A stretch of 64,000 bases of DNA from contig NZ_JABKKG010000004.1 of NCBI RefSeq assembly GCF_013166595.1, forward strand, positions 186,001 to 250,000, given 5' to 3'. How positions within the stretch are numbered: the first letter of the stretch is position 1; every line of letters starts with the position of its first letter. A model generated the notes under the pieces. The model saw nothing but the letters and a program-made list of their open reading frames with translations. It was not told where the DNA came from and ran no database searches. This document shows positions 53,949-63,245 of the stretch, in pieces. The position numbers and the translations under genes were made by a program. The stretch is from Palleniella intestinalis. GTDB taxonomy: Bacteria > Bacteroidota > Bacteroidia > Bacteroidales > Bacteroidaceae.

Positions 53949-54824
53949 ATGAAGGAACTCACATTATTACCCATAAACATCAAGCGCTTCATGCGTTACT
54001 GCACGCCGACGTGCCACATCGACGAAGACCTTGTGCTGACGGATTTCACAGAACTGCCACTGCCTGGCGAGGCACGCAAGATGCAGTGCGCTTTCGCCGC
54101 AGTCTGTACAGGCGGTGAAGGACGCTACACCGTGGACACGGTGGAGCATAAGGTGAAGCCCAACGATGTGATAATCGTTGCGGTGGGGCAGGTGCTTGGC
54201 GACATAAAGACAAGCAAGGATTTCCGGGGCAGTGCGCTGCTCATCTCCCACGACTATCTGTACTCCGTCATCCGTGAGGTGCGCGATGTCTCCAACCTTT
54301 TCGTCATGTCGCGCAAGCGCCCTGTGGTAACGTTGTCGTCGGAAACCATGGCGGCATTCCTGAATTATCTTGCCATTCTGAGGGAAAAGGTGGGCGACAC
54401 GTCGCATAAGTTCCGCCGCCAGATAGCGGGGACGGTGCTTGCCACGATGATTTATGACCTCAGCAACATCATCACCGACGAACAGCCAACGACAAGTCTT
54501 AAGGCGCAGGAGACCTTCGAGGCGTTCATACGCATGGTGGAGGGCAACTTCCGCCATGAGCGCCACATATCATGGTACAGCGGGCAACTGGGCATTTCGC
54601 CGAAGACTCTGCTTGAAGTGGTTAAGAGAGTGTCGTCGCGCACACCGAGCGAGTGGCTTGACATTTACACCACGCTTGAAATAAGGCTCCTCCTCCGCCA
54701 TACTGCAAAGCCGATAGGGCAGATTGCCGAGGAGATGCACTTCAGCACACAGTCGGCTCTCGGTAAGTTCTTCAAGGAGCAGGTGGGCATGTCTCCGAAA
54801 GCATACCGCCAGTTTGAGGGCTGA
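53949..54824 (+). CDS. AraC-family transcriptional regulator
   Basis: 291 residues. An N-terminal cupin-like sensing domain (about 1-150) and a C-terminal AraC domain (about 195-291) with ISWYSGQLGISPKTLLEVVKR split over two helices, then KPIGQIAEEMHFSTQS and FFKEQVGMSPKAYRQ. Common Bacteroidales layout. It starts 3 nt after the WYL gene and is surely co-transcribed with it. Two regulators in one transcript is unusual. Targets unknown. Confidence 0.9.
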   Translation: MKELTLLPINIKRFMRYCTPTCHIDEDLVLTDFTELPLPGEARKMQCAFAAVCTGGEGRYTVDTVEHKVKPNDVIIVAVGQVLGDIKTSKDFRGSALLISHDYLYSVIREVRDVSNLFVMSRKRPVVTLSSETMAAFLNYLAILREKVGDTSHKFRRQIAGTVLATMIYDLSNIITDEQPTTSLKAQETFEAFIRMVEGNFRHERHISWYSGQLGISPKTLLEVVKRVSSRTPSEWLDIYTTLEIRLLLRHTAKPIGQIAEEMHFSTQSALGKFFKEQVGMSPKAYRQFEG

Positions 54825-54898
54825 GGAATATCATGACGGTGTTGCAGTATGGACGGTGCTGCACGTGATGTCATTGATAACCAGTAAAACACAATACG

Positions 54899-55540
54899 AT
54901 GCTTGTAAAGACGAATGCCATAGTGCTCAACGCACTGAAATATGGGGATAAGAAGCTGATTGTCAATTTCTACACCGAACAGCTTGGCAGGGTGACCTCC
55001 GTAGTGAAGATTCCGCAGACCCAGCGGTCACGGCTGCCGAAGCAACTCTTCCAGCCGCTGACGCTCCTTGCCATGGAAATAGACTACCGTCCGCGCCAGC
55101 AGATGCAGAAGATTTCCGATGCGCAGCTCCTTGCGCCATGGCAGTCGCTGTGCTTCGAGCCGGCAAAGATAGCCGTGGGCATCTTCCTTGCCGAGATTCT
55201 TGCCTATGCGACACGCACGGAACAGTCTGATTTCCGGCTTTATGGCTTCGTGGAGACATCCCTCCAATGGCTTGACCTCGCGACGGAAGGGACGGCAAAC
55301 TTCCACATAGCTTTCCTTGTGATGCTGACAAAGTATCTCGGGTGGGACATACAGCATGCTGACAACGCATGGCAGTTCGGCGAAATCATCGGCATGGATT
55401 ATGGCAATATGGCGGCTTTCCCCCTCTCACGCAGGGAGCGGCAGGCACTGCTCGAACTCCTCGTGCGCTACTACCGGCAGAACATTCCGTCGTTCCCGGA
55501 GCCTAAGTCGTTACAGATAATGCGGCAGATATTTGACTGA
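54899..55540 (+). CDS. recO: DNA repair protein RecO
   Basis: 213 residues. RecO helps load RecA on gapped DNA together with RecR. The N-terminal OB-fold (about 1-80) has KTNAIVLNALKYGDKKLIVNFYT, and the helical C-terminal domain lacks the zinc-binding cysteines, as usual in Bacteroidota. Length is short but normal for the phylum. Not obviously coupled to the AraC gene (74 nt gap). Confidence 0.9.
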   Translation: MLVKTNAIVLNALKYGDKKLIVNFYTEQLGRVTSVVKIPQTQRSRLPKQLFQPLTLLAMEIDYRPRQQMQKISDAQLLAPWQSLCFEPAKIAVGIFLAEILAYATRTEQSDFRLYGFVETSLQWLDLATEGTANFHIAFLVMLTKYLGWDIQHADNAWQFGEIIGMDYGNMAAFPLSRRERQALLELLVRYYRQNIPSFPEPKSLQIMRQIFD

Positions 55541-55620
55541 CAACACATGTTTTGTGTTAATGTTATTTAAATATATGCAGGCTTGGTGCTGTCAGTAGTG
55601 AAATTCTTAATAATAATGTG

Positions 55621-55628
55621 TAACTTTG
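55621..55628 (+). promoter_or_regulatory. -7 element of the rimP-nusA-infB operon
   Basis: TAACTTTG followed by CA. Transcription would start near 55635, just before the leader hairpin. The -33 box is weak. Confidence 0.55.
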
Positions 55629-55641
55629 CATACGTTCAGTG

Positions 55642-55680
55642 GAATGAGGGGCCTCAGCCGAGGTCTCTCATTCTTATTTT
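55642..55680 (+). promoter_or_regulatory. Leader hairpin with T-run (possible attenuator) before rimP
   Basis: GAATGAGGGGCCTC and GAGGTCTCTCATTC form a 14-bp stem with two G-U pairs and an AGCC loop, followed by TTATTTT. It lies right after the presumed start site and 85 nt before rimP, so it could end transcription early. It could also be the terminator of recO. Confidence 0.6.
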
Positions 55681-55764
55681 GGAAAAGGGAGGGACGCATA
55701 CCGCCCAAGAATATGATGTGCACTCAGAAGCATGTTTTTCAGGCACACCTTATAACACATATAT

Positions 55765-56232
55765 ATGATAAACAAAGAAACAGTAAGGACATTGGTCAAC
55801 GAGTGGCTCAAGGAAAAGGAGTATTTCCTCGTTGATGTGGAAGTTACCCCGGACGACAGAATCGTGGTCGAGATTGACCATAAGGACGGAGTCTGGATTG
55901 AGGACTGTGCGCAGTTGAGCCGTTTCCTCGAAGAAAACCTTAACCGTGACGAGGAGGACTATGAGCTGGAAGTGGGCTCGGCAGGTCTCGGACAGCCTTT
56001 CAAAGTCGTGCAGCAGTACATCAACTGCATCGGCGAGGAAGTGGAGGTGCTCCGCAAGGACGGCAAGAAGCATACGGGAATCCTCAAGTCCGTCGACGAA
56101 CCGAAGTTCGTTGTCACAGTGAAGGAGAAGAAACGCCTCGAAGGACAGAAGCGCCCGCAGCTTGTGGAGACAGACCTTGAGTTCGACATGAACGAGGTCA
56201 AGCACACAAAGTATGTCCTGAAGTTCAAATAA
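55765..56232 (+). CDS. rimP: Ribosome maturation factor RimP
   Basis: 155 residues. RimP aids assembly of the small ribosomal subunit. EYFLVDVEVTPDDRIVVEID and LNRDEEDYELEVGSAGLGQP mark the N-terminal domain, with an SH3-like C-terminal domain after it. The order rimP-nusA-infB is widely conserved in bacteria. Confidence 0.95.
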   Translation: MINKETVRTLVNEWLKEKEYFLVDVEVTPDDRIVVEIDHKDGVWIEDCAQLSRFLEENLNRDEEDYELEVGSAGLGQPFKVVQQYINCIGEEVEVLRKDGKKHTGILKSVDEPKFVVTVKEKKRLEGQKRPQLVETDLEFDMNEVKHTKYVLKFK

Positions 56233-56240
56233 GCAACCAT

Positions 56241-56265
56241 TAACCCACACCCGCCGTGTGGGTTA
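56241..56265 (+). promoter_or_regulatory. Hairpin between rimP and nusA
   Basis: TAACCCACAC and GTGTGGGTTA form a perfect 10-bp stem with a CCGCC loop, followed by GTTTC. Possible partial terminator or RNA processing site inside the operon. A second weaker stem (TGCCAC/GTGGCA) follows at 56271-56294. Confidence 0.55.
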
Positions 56266-56329
56266 GTTTCTGCCACGATGCACCGGCTGTGGCACAGGAA
56301 AAGGAAGAAAAGAAAACAAAAACATAAAA

Positions 56330-57595
56330 ATGGCAACAAAATCAACTATTCAACAGCCCTCAATGATTGAGACCTTGAAGGAGTTCAAGGAAACAAAGAA
56401 CATTGACCGCACAACGCTCGTAAGCGTCCTTGAAGAGAGTTTCCGCAACGTGATAGCGAAAATCTTCGGCAGTGACGAGAATTTCGATGTCATTGTCAAC
56501 CCTGACAAGGGCGACCTCGAGATCTACATGAAGCGCACTGTTGTGGAGAACGGAGCCGTGCAGGACGAGAACAAGGAAATCGAACTGAAGGAGGCACAGA
56601 AGATTGACGCCGACTATGAGGTCGGCGAGGACGTGTCCGAATCTGTCGATTTCGCAAGCTTCGGACGCCGCGCAATCCTTAACCTCCGCCAGACTCTTGC
56701 GTCAAAGATTCTCGAATTGGAGCATGACGCTGTCTACAACCAGTACAAGGACCGCATCGGAGAACTTATCTCAGGCGAGGTTTACCAGACATGGAAGCGC
56801 GAGATTCTCATCATCGACGACCAGAACAATGAGCTTATCCTCCCTAAGACAGAGCAGATTCCAAACGACACCTTCCGCAAAGGCGAGACAGTGCGTGCGG
56901 TGATCCTTCGCGTTGACAATGAGAACAACAACCCTAAGATTATCCTTTCGCGCACATCCCCTATGTTCCTCCAGCGCCTTCTGGAGCAGGAAGTGCCGGA
57001 AATCACAGACGGACTCATCAAAGTACATAAGATTGCCCGCATCCCGGGTGAGCGTGCAAAGATTGCAGTGGAGACCTACGACGACCGCATCGACCCGGTT
57101 GGCGCATGTGTAGGTGTCAAAGGCGCACGTATCCATGGTATCGTGCGTGAGCTCAACAACGAGAACATCGATGTCATCAACTACTCCGCCAACACTAAAA
57201 TCTTCATACAGCGCGCACTTTCTCCGGCAAAAGTCAGCAGCATAACCCTTGACGAGGAGAACCGCAAGGCAGATGTGTTCCTCGCACCGGAGGAAGTCAG
57301 CCTCGCCATCGGACGCGGCGGACTCAACATCAAGCTCGCTTCTCTCCTCACAGAATTCACCATCGATGTCTACCGCGATTCCGCTGACAATGAGGAGGGA
57401 GAAGAGGACATCTATCTTGACGAGTTCATCGACGAAATCGACGGATGGGTGATCGAAGCAATAAAGTCTATCGGCCTTGACACGGCAAAATCAGTTCTTA
57501 ACGCACCACGTGAAATGCTAATTGAGAAGGCAGACCTCGAAGAAGAGACTGTCGACCACGTTCTCGAAGTACTCCGCGCTGAGTTCGAACAGTAA
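56330..57595 (+). CDS. nusA: Transcription termination/antitermination factor NusA
   Basis: 421 residues. Binds RNA polymerase and nascent RNA at pauses. An N-terminal polymerase-binding domain is followed by S1 (about 130-200), KH1 and KH2; GACVGVKGARIHGIVRELNNE and IGRGGLNIKLAS are the KH GxxG loops. It has no long C-terminal acidic repeats, as in most non-proteobacteria. infB starts 16 nt downstream. Confidence 0.97.
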   Translation: MATKSTIQQPSMIETLKEFKETKNIDRTTLVSVLEESFRNVIAKIFGSDENFDVIVNPDKGDLEIYMKRTVVENGAVQDENKEIELKEAQKIDADYEVGEDVSESVDFASFGRRAILNLRQTLASKILELEHDAVYNQYKDRIGELISGEVYQTWKREILIIDDQNNELILPKTEQIPNDTFRKGETVRAVILRVDNENNNPKIILSRTSPMFLQRLLEQEVPEITDGLIKVHKIARIPGERAKIAVETYDDRIDPVGACVGVKGARIHGIVRELNNENIDVINYSANTKIFIQRALSPAKVSSITLDEENRKADVFLAPEEVSLAIGRGGLNIKLASLLTEFTIDVYRDSADNEEGEEDIYLDEFIDEIDGWVIEAIKSIGLDTAKSVLNAPREMLIEKADLEEETVDHVLEVLRAEFEQ

Positions 57596-57610
57596 GAATA
57601 GGAGGTATCA

Positions 57611-60445
57611 ATGAGCATAAGATTAAACAAAGCAATTCGTGAACTTAACATCGGAATACAGACGGTGTCTGAATTCCTTGAAAAGAAATACGGCATAGAC
57701 AGTGTCGATCCTAACCTCAAACTCACCGATGAGCAGTACTCTGCACTGAAAACAGAGTTCAGCACCGATGCCGAAGTGCGCAGCAAGGCTGAACAGATGA
57801 TTCAGAAGAAGGACAAAAAGTCCGACAGAAAGGAGGCTGCCGCGGCAGCAAAGACCGAAAAGGCTGAGAAGAAGGAGGAGAAGCAGACTTTCAACGTCAT
57901 TGGCAAGATTGACCTTGACCAGTTCAAGAAGCCGGCAAAGAGCAAGCCTGCAAAGCCTTCCAAGGCAGAGAAGGCTGAGCCAAAGCCTGCCAAAAAGGAG
58001 GAGAAGCCTGCTCCACAGCCGGTAAAAGAGGAACCAAAGCCTGTAAAGGAAGAACCTAAGAAGGAAAAGGCAGAGCCGCAGAAGTCACAGGAAACACCAA
58101 AACCTGAGGCTCCGAAACCTGCCGAGAAGCCTGTTCCTGCCACGGAATCAAAGCCTGTCGAGGCTAAAGAACCGGCAAAGGAGGAGGGCATAACAGAGAA
58201 CGGCGCATTCCGTCTTGAGCATAACAAGAAGCCTTCTTTCACAGTCCTTGGCAAGATTGACCTCTCTGCTATCAACCAAAGCACTCGTCCGAAGAAGAAA
58301 TCCAAGGAGGAGAAGAAGAAGGAGCGTGAGGAAAAGGCTCAGCAGGCACGTGACCAGAAGAAGAAGCGTGCACGCATCGGCAAGGAGCGTGTCGACATCA
58401 ACGATGTTGCCAACCAGCCTAAGAAGGGCAAAGGCGGCAACAACGGCGGTCAGAACGCTAATGCCAATGCCGGCAATCAGGGCAACAACAAGAAGTCAAA
58501 GAAGAAGAACCGCCGCAGCAACCAGCCTCAGGAGGTCAACGAAGAGGATGTTGCACGCCAGGTAAAGGAGACACTCGCACGCCTTACCAACAAGCAGACT
58601 CAAAACAAAAAGGGCGCAAAGTACCGTAAGGACAAGCGTGACGCAGCAGCAGAACAGCGCGACGCCGCAATGGCTGCTGAGGCTGCTGAGAGCAAGGTGC
58701 TCAAGCTGACAGAGTACGTTACTGTCTCCGAGCTTGCGACGATGATGGATGTCCCTGTGACAAAGCTGATTGGAACTCTCATGTCCATAGGTGTCATGGT
58801 GTCTATCAACCAGCGTCTTGACGCAGAAACCATCAATATGGTTGCCGAAGAGTTCGGTTTCTCAACGGAATATGTCTCTGCCGAGGTGCAGAACGCCATC
58901 ACCGAGGAGGCTGACGATGAGGTGGATCTCGTCGAGCGTGCGCCGATTGTCACCGTCATGGGACACGTCGACCACGGTAAAACATCACTCCTCGACTATG
59001 TCCGCAACACCAATGTCATCGCCGGAGAGGCAGGAGGCATCACACAGCACATCGGTGCTTACAACGTGAAGCTTGCCGACGGCAGACGAATAACCTTCCT
59101 CGATACACCGGGACATGAGGCGTTCACCGCCATGCGTGCCCGTGGTACACAGGTTACGGATATAGCTATTATCATCATTGCTGCCGACGACTCCGTCATG
59201 CCTACCACCAAGGAGGCTATCGCACATGCACAGGCTGCCAACGTACCTATGGTGTTCGCTATCAACAAGATTGACAAGCCGGGCGCAAACCCTGACAAAA
59301 TCCGTGAGGACCTCGCACAGATGAACCTTCTCGTCGAGGACTGGGGCGGCAAGTACCAGTGCCAGGAAATCTCTGCAAAGAGTGGTCTCGGTGTCGACGA
59401 GCTTATGGAGAAGGTGCTCCTTGAGGCAGAGATGCTTGAGCTGAAGGCCAACCCTAACCGCAAGGCAACAGGCTCTATCATCGAGGCTTCGCTTGATAAG
59501 GGACGCGGATTCGTGTCAACAGTGCTTGTCAGCAACGGCACACTGCATGTCGGCGACATAGTAATCGCAGGAACCTACTACGGCCGTGTGAAGGCTATGT
59601 TCAACGAGCGTAACCAGCGTGTGCAGCAGGCTGCCCCGTCAGAGCCGGTGATTATCCTCGGACTCAACGGCGCTCCGTCAGCCGGCGACTCGTTCCACAT
59701 CATGGAGACAGAGCAGGAAGCACGCGAGATTGCCACCAAACGACTGCAGCTGCAGCGTGAGCAGAGCCTCCGAACAACGAAGACTCTCTCCCTCGAGGAG
59801 ATTGCCCACCGCATCGCACTCGGAGAGTTCCACATGCTCAACCTTATCGTCAAGGCGGACACACAGGGCTCTGTCGAGGCGCTTACCGACTCTTTCATCA
59901 AGCTTTCTACAGAGAAGGTGGAGGTGAAGGTCATCCAGGGCGCAGTCGGTGCTATCTCCGAGAACGATGTCATGCTGGCTTCAACAGCCGAGAATGGTAT
60001 GATTGTCGGCTTCAACGTGCGTCCTTCCGCTGCCGCAAAGAAACTTGCGGAGAACGAGGGAGTGGAAATCAACACCTATTCTGTCATCTATGACGCCATC
60101 GACGACATCACTGCCGCCATGGAAGGCATGCTTGACAAAATCAAGAAAGAGGTTGCCACAGGTACTGTTGAGGTCCGCGAGGTGTTCAAAATCTCCAAGG
60201 TCGGTACCGTTGCCGGTGCTATCGTCACCGACGGCAAGGTACACCGCTCCGACAAGGCGCGCCTTATCCGCGACGGCATAGTCATCTTTACCGGCAACAT
60301 CAACGCCCTCAAGCGTTACAAGGATGACGCCAAGGAGGTTGCGACAGGCCTTGAGTGCGGTATCTCACTCGTCAACTGCAACGACATCCAGACAGGTGAC
60401 ATCATCGAGACCTTCACCGAAATCGAGGTCGAGCAGCACCTGTAA
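57611..60445 (+). CDS. infB: Translation initiation factor IF-2
   Basis: 944 residues. GTPase that places initiator tRNA on the ribosome. The first 350 residues are disordered and rich in Lys, Pro, Glu and Ala ([14 protein letters not shown] repeats) after a short helical start. The GTPase motifs are GHVDHGKT at 451-458, DTPGHEAF and NKIDKPG. Domains II-IV follow. The start ATG comes after AGGAGGTATCA, one of the few good Shine-Dalgarno sequences in the window. Last gene of the operon. Confidence 0.98.
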   Translation: MSIRLNKAIRELNIGIQTVSEFLEKKYGIDSVDPNLKLTDEQYSALKTEFSTDAEVRSKAEQMIQKKDKKSDRKEAAAAAKTEKAEKKEEKQTFNVIGKIDLDQFKKPAKSKPAKPSKAEKAEPKPAKKEEKPAPQPVKEEPKPVKEEPKKEKAEPQKSQETPKPEAPKPAEKPVPATESKPVEAKEPAKEEGITENGAFRLEHNKKPSFTVLGKIDLSAINQSTRPKKKSKEEKKKEREEKAQQARDQKKKRARIGKERVDINDVANQPKKGKGGNNGGQNANANAGNQGNNKKSKKKNRRSNQPQEVNEEDVARQVKETLARLTNKQTQNKKGAKYRKDKRDAAAEQRDAAMAAEAAESKVLKLTEYVTVSELATMMDVPVTKLIGTLMSIGVMVSINQRLDAETINMVAEEFGFSTEYVSAEVQNAITEEADDEVDLVERAPIVTVMGHVDHGKTSLLDYVRNTNVIAGEAGGITQHIGAYNVKLADGRRITFLDTPGHEAFTAMRARGTQVTDIAIIIIAADDSVMPTTKEAIAHAQAANVPMVFAINKIDKPGANPDKIREDLAQMNLLVEDWGGKYQCQEISAKSGLGVDELMEKVLLEAEMLELKANPNRKATGSIIEASLDKGRGFVSTVLVSNGTLHVGDIVIAGTYYGRVKAMFNERNQRVQQAAPSEPVIILGLNGAPSAGDSFHIMETEQEAREIATKRLQLQREQSLRTTKTLSLEEIAHRIALGEFHMLNLIVKADTQGSVEALTDSFIKLSTEKVEVKVIQGAVGAISENDVMLASTAENGMIVGFNVRPSAAAKKLAENEGVEINTYSVIYDAIDDITAAMEGMLDKIKKEVATGTVEVREVFKISKVGTVAGAIVTDGKVHRSDKARLIRDGIVIFTGNINALKRYKDDAKEVATGLECGISLVNCNDIQTGDIIETFTEIEVEQHL

Positions 60446-60495
60446 TCCCGCATTTCCCCACGGCTCCCACTGCCAAGGGCGAAACATAACCACAT

Positions 60496-60533
60496 AAAAA
60501 TGTCACGGCACATCTGCGTGCCGTGACATTTTT
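60496..60533 (+). terminator. Terminator of the rimP-nusA-infB operon
   Basis: AAAAATGTCACGGCA and its perfect complement form a 15-bp stem including the A/T tract, 8-nt loop. 50 nt after infB stop. Confidence 0.9.
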
Positions 60534-60680
60534 GTATTTAATAATATGTTTATAAGATAGTTTGACAGTTTGTTTGAACAGGTACCGCTAAACGTAGAAA
60601 CGTATGCAACACATTATCATTAATCTGTTTCAGTTGTGACAAGCCCCTATCCTCGCATACAGCAACAGGATTTCGCTGTA

Positions 60681-60706
60681 AAGTGTGGCTCCGCCACACT
60701 TTATGC
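60681..60706. repeat. Single GTGTGGCTCCGCCACAC hairpin
   Basis: AAAGTGTGGCTCCGCCACAC followed by TTTATGCG. It is one hairpin of the multi-hairpin family without the rest. Confidence 0.65.
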
Positions 60707-60808
60707 GAAACATTTCATATGAGAATTTGATGTCACAACAACGATGACACCCAAACTGGTGATGGGCAGCTCGAAACATTCCGTATGAAAATTAGATGTC
60801 ACAACAAC
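60707..60808. repeat. Two 36-bp direct repeats
   Basis: Copies at 60707-60742 and 60773-60808 share GAAACATT, then ATGTCACAACAAC at the end, and differ at about six positions. They lie just downstream of the ADP-ribosylglycohydrolase gene (its stop is at 60809). Confidence 0.65.
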
Positions 60809-61687
60809 TTATGGGGTTTTAGCGACACCAATAATTTTCAGAAAGAATTGCCGCAAGGTATGGAAGAGTGAGTTACTCTTGTCATTGTTGGTGCTGTATT
60901 TCGCTTCAAACTCTGTGACAAGGCTTTGAAATTCAGTTGGCAGATAGCCCATTGCCTTCTCACGGATGTCCTGCGGGATGCCGTAGTACGCCTCTGCAAT
61001 AGAGCCTGTTATGCAGCCGATGGTGTCGCTGTCGCCGCCGATGCTTATGGCATTGCGGATGCAGTCCTCAAAGTCTGTGCCGTCAAGGAATGCGCGTATG
61101 GCTTGTGGCACACTGCCCTGACATGTTCCGCCATTCCCTGCGTCGTCCAGTCCGCCCCATGAATAGCGGGGACGGATCTCATCGATACTGAGCGAAAGGT
61201 CGTAGTTGAATTCACTCTCTATGGCTTTGCGTATTTCGTCTTTCGATGCTCCGTTACGTGCCATGAAGATGCATAGGGCTGTCGCCTGTGCACCTTTTAT
61301 TCCTTCGGGATGATTATGGGTGCATTCCGCCGACAGTCTGGCGTGATGCAACACCTCCTCTTTTGTGTCGAACGCCCATCCTACGGGGCTGACACGCATT
61401 GCACTGCCATTGCCACAGCTGTTGTAGGGGGTGAAGTCACCTTTTGTTTGTGAACGAGCAACCCATAGTATGAACATGCCACCATAGCTGGCATCGTTCT
61501 TTGCCGCATAGTTGCTGTATAGATGCGCGACGTCACCGCCATGCAGCAGCCAGTCAGCCGTGGCAAGGGTGAGGATGCTGTCATCGGTATAGTTTGAGTA
61601 CTCCGGGAAAAACGGGAACTCCTTTGTCTTGATGTTGTGGAACTCGTAAGTGCTGCCTACGATGTCGCCAATGATTGCTCCTAACAT
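60809..61687 (-). CDS. ADP-ribosylglycohydrolase family protein
   Basis: 292 residues. DraG/ARH fold with the metal-binding motifs GAIIGDIVGS, YTDDSILT and SIGGDSDTIGCITGS. Such enzymes remove ADP-ribose from proteins, nucleic acids or small molecules. The gene starts 21 nt after the Nudix-type regulator gene, same strand, so the pair is likely one transcript. Target of the de-ADP-ribosylation is unknown. Confidence 0.9.
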   Translation of the reverse strand: MLGAIIGDIVGSTYEFHNIKTKEFPFFPEYSNYTDDSILTLATADWLLHGGDVAHLYSNYAAKNDASYGGMFILWVARSQTKGDFTPYNSCGNGSAMRVSPVGWAFDTKEEVLHHARLSAECTHNHPEGIKGAQATALCIFMARNGASKDEIRKAIESEFNYDLSLSIDEIRPRYSWGGLDDAGNGGTCQGSVPQAIRAFLDGTDFEDCIRNAISIGGDSDTIGCITGSIAEAYYGIPQDIREKAMGYLPTEFQSLVTEFEAKYSTNNDKSNSLFHTLRQFFLKIIGVAKTP

Positions 61688-61708
61688 AAATGTGTGTTGA
61701 TTTTAAGG

Positions 61709-62401
61709 TTAAAACTCTAATCTGAATCCCTTCTGTTTCAGTTCGTCATACTTCTCCTTGTTGAAACTGTAGAGATAAGCCTCACGCTTCGGTGTCGGCC
61801 ATACGGTCTCTTCAAGTTGGGTAAGTATGTCGAAATGAAGCATTTTCTTTGCAAAGTTGCGGCGGTCGAAATGCACATCGAGGATAGCCTCGTAGAGCAT
61901 CTGCAGCTGCTTCAAGGTGAATTTCTCAGGCATAAGTTCAAAGCCGATTGGCTGGAAATGGATACGTTCACGCAGCTTTTGCAGAGCCATGCGCAGCATC
62001 CTGTCGTGGTCGAACGCCAGTTGCGGTATCTCATCAAGGTTGAACCATCGTGCGTTGGCAGCGTCATCGCCTCCATGGACTTCCGACATTTTCACCAAAG
62101 CGAGGAACGCAACGGAGATGACCCTTTCGCGAGGGTCACGCTGCGGGTCGGAGAAGCAATAGAACTGCTCTATCATGTTTGTTTCCAATCCGGTCTCCTC
62201 CCTAAGTTCGCGCCTCGCCCCCTCCTCCACCGACTCATCCATTTTGACGAATCCACCGGGAAACGCCCATTTCCCTTTGTACGGTTCAAGCCCGCGTTCT
62301 ATGAGCAGGACCTTCAGTTTCATGTCCTCGTAACCGAATATCACACAGTCGGTTGTGACAGACGGATGCGGATACTTATAACAGTAGTTTTTCTCTTCCA
62401 T
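61709..62401 (-). CDS. NrtR-like Nudix-domain transcriptional regulator
   Basis: 230 residues from MEEKNYCYKYPHPS; an upstream in-frame Met at 62431 lies at the -7 element and is rejected. A Nudix domain (about 10-145) with the box GGFVKMDESVEEGARRELRE plus ETGL, and a C-terminal winged helix (about 150-230: LKQLQMLYEAILDVHFDRRNF). NrtR proteins sense ADP-ribose and control NAD genes. The Nudix box looks complete, so hydrolase activity is possible. Co-transcription with an ADP-ribose-releasing enzyme fits. Confidence 0.87.
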   Translation of the reverse strand: MEEKNYCYKYPHPSVTTDCVIFGYEDMKLKVLLIERGLEPYKGKWAFPGGFVKMDESVEEGARRELREETGLETNMIEQFYCFSDPQRDPRERVISVAFLALVKMSEVHGGDDAANARWFNLDEIPQLAFDHDRMLRMALQKLRERIHFQPIGFELMPEKFTLKQLQMLYEAILDVHFDRRNFAKKMLHFDILTQLEETVWPTPKREAYLYSFNKEKYDELKQKGFRLEF

Positions 62402-62428
62402 AACATCTCTTGTGTAGAAATTACGCTG

Positions 62429-62460
62429 CAAAGATACATTCTTTATCTGACACTGCCAAA
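62429..62460 (-). promoter_or_regulatory. Promoter of the NrtR-like gene pair
   Basis: On the minus strand: TTTG, exactly 20 nt, TATCTTTG, then CA. The leader is about 21 nt. Confidence 0.72.
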
Positions 62461-62633
62461 TATTTCAGGGTAGAATTTACACAAGAGTGCGGAATTTGTT
62501 CATTAAAGGGCATAGAAAGACAGATTCACATCTTATATTTTTTTATTGTGTTGGCAAAAGCAACAAAGCCCTTGTATATTAGCATGTTGAAAGTTTATGA
62601 AATATACAACAATTAAATTTTATAGCTGAAAAG

Positions 62634-62664
62634 TTGTGCATACCATTGATTTTTATTAATTTTG
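62634..62664 (+). promoter_or_regulatory. Promoter of the DUF3795 operon
   Basis: TTG at 62634-62636, 20 nt, TAATTTTG at 62657-62664, then CA. The leader is about 20 nt before the ATG at 62692. Confidence 0.7.
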
Positions 62665-62691
62665 CATTCGGATAAACGAAAACAAAATAGT

Positions 62692-63036
62692 ATGAAACCT
62701 GTTGAGAACAATGCAGAGCTGATTGCCGGCTGCGGACTTTATTGTGGTGCTTGCCGTAAGCATCTTTCCGGGAAATGTCCGGGCTGCCGTGAGAATGAGT
62801 CCGCATCATGGTGCAAAACAAGGAAGTGTGTCTATGGTCAGGGATTCCGTACTTGTGCAGAATGCGGAATGAATGTCACGGAGTGCAAAGTCTATTCCAA
62901 TTTCATGGCAAAAGTGTTTGCATTTATCTTCAGGTCCGACCGTCCCGCTTGCATCCGTTTCATAAAGGAGCATGGTGAGCAGGCTTTTGCTGAAGAGATG
63001 ACACAGAGAAAATGCCAAACGATAAAGAAGAAATAA
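62692..63036 (+). CDS. DUF3795 cysteine-rich protein
   Basis: 114 residues from MKPVENNAEL. Ten cysteines are arranged as CGLYCGAC, CPGC, WCKTRKCV, CAECG and a later C, as in DUF3795; a metal-binding role is likely. Function unknown. The short frame before this Met would begin at the promoter and is not used. It heads a set with the tautomerase (8 nt gap) and a GNAT. Confidence 0.82.
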   Translation: MKPVENNAELIAGCGLYCGACRKHLSGKCPGCRENESASWCKTRKCVYGQGFRTCAECGMNVTECKVYSNFMAKVFAFIFRSDRPACIRFIKEHGEQAFAEEMTQRKCQTIKKK

Positions 63037-63044
63037 TAGAGAAT

Positions 63045-63245
63045 ATGCCATACATATCCATTGAAAGCGGCATACTGACCGCAGGACAAAAGAAAGAGCT
63101 TATCGAGCGGCTCACGGCTACGGCTTCCGAGATTACCAATATCCCGGAGCAGTTCTTCACCGTTACCATAAAGGAATTGCCGGATGAGAATTTCGGCATC
63201 GGTGGCAAGTCGATCGATGAAATAAAGCGTGATTACAGGCCATGA
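63045..63245 (+). CDS. 4-oxalocrotonate tautomerase family protein
   Basis: 66 residues from MPYISIESG, which puts the catalytic proline directly after the start Met, as the family needs. The upstream in-frame Met at 63012 lies inside the DUF3795 gene and would bury that proline. Small hexameric enzymes of this family isomerise keto-enol substrates. Stop overlaps the GNAT start (ATGA). Confidence 0.85.
   Translation: MPYISIESGILTAGQKKELIERLTATASEITNIPEQFFTVTIKELPDENFGIGGKSIDEIKRDYRP

Noticed and set aside
55583..55768. 61-codon frame before rimP
   Set aside because: It covers the promoter and leader hairpin and has no protein-like features.
63012..63044. Earlier start of the tautomerase
   Set aside because: The family needs proline right after the initiator Met, which only the start at 63045 gives.
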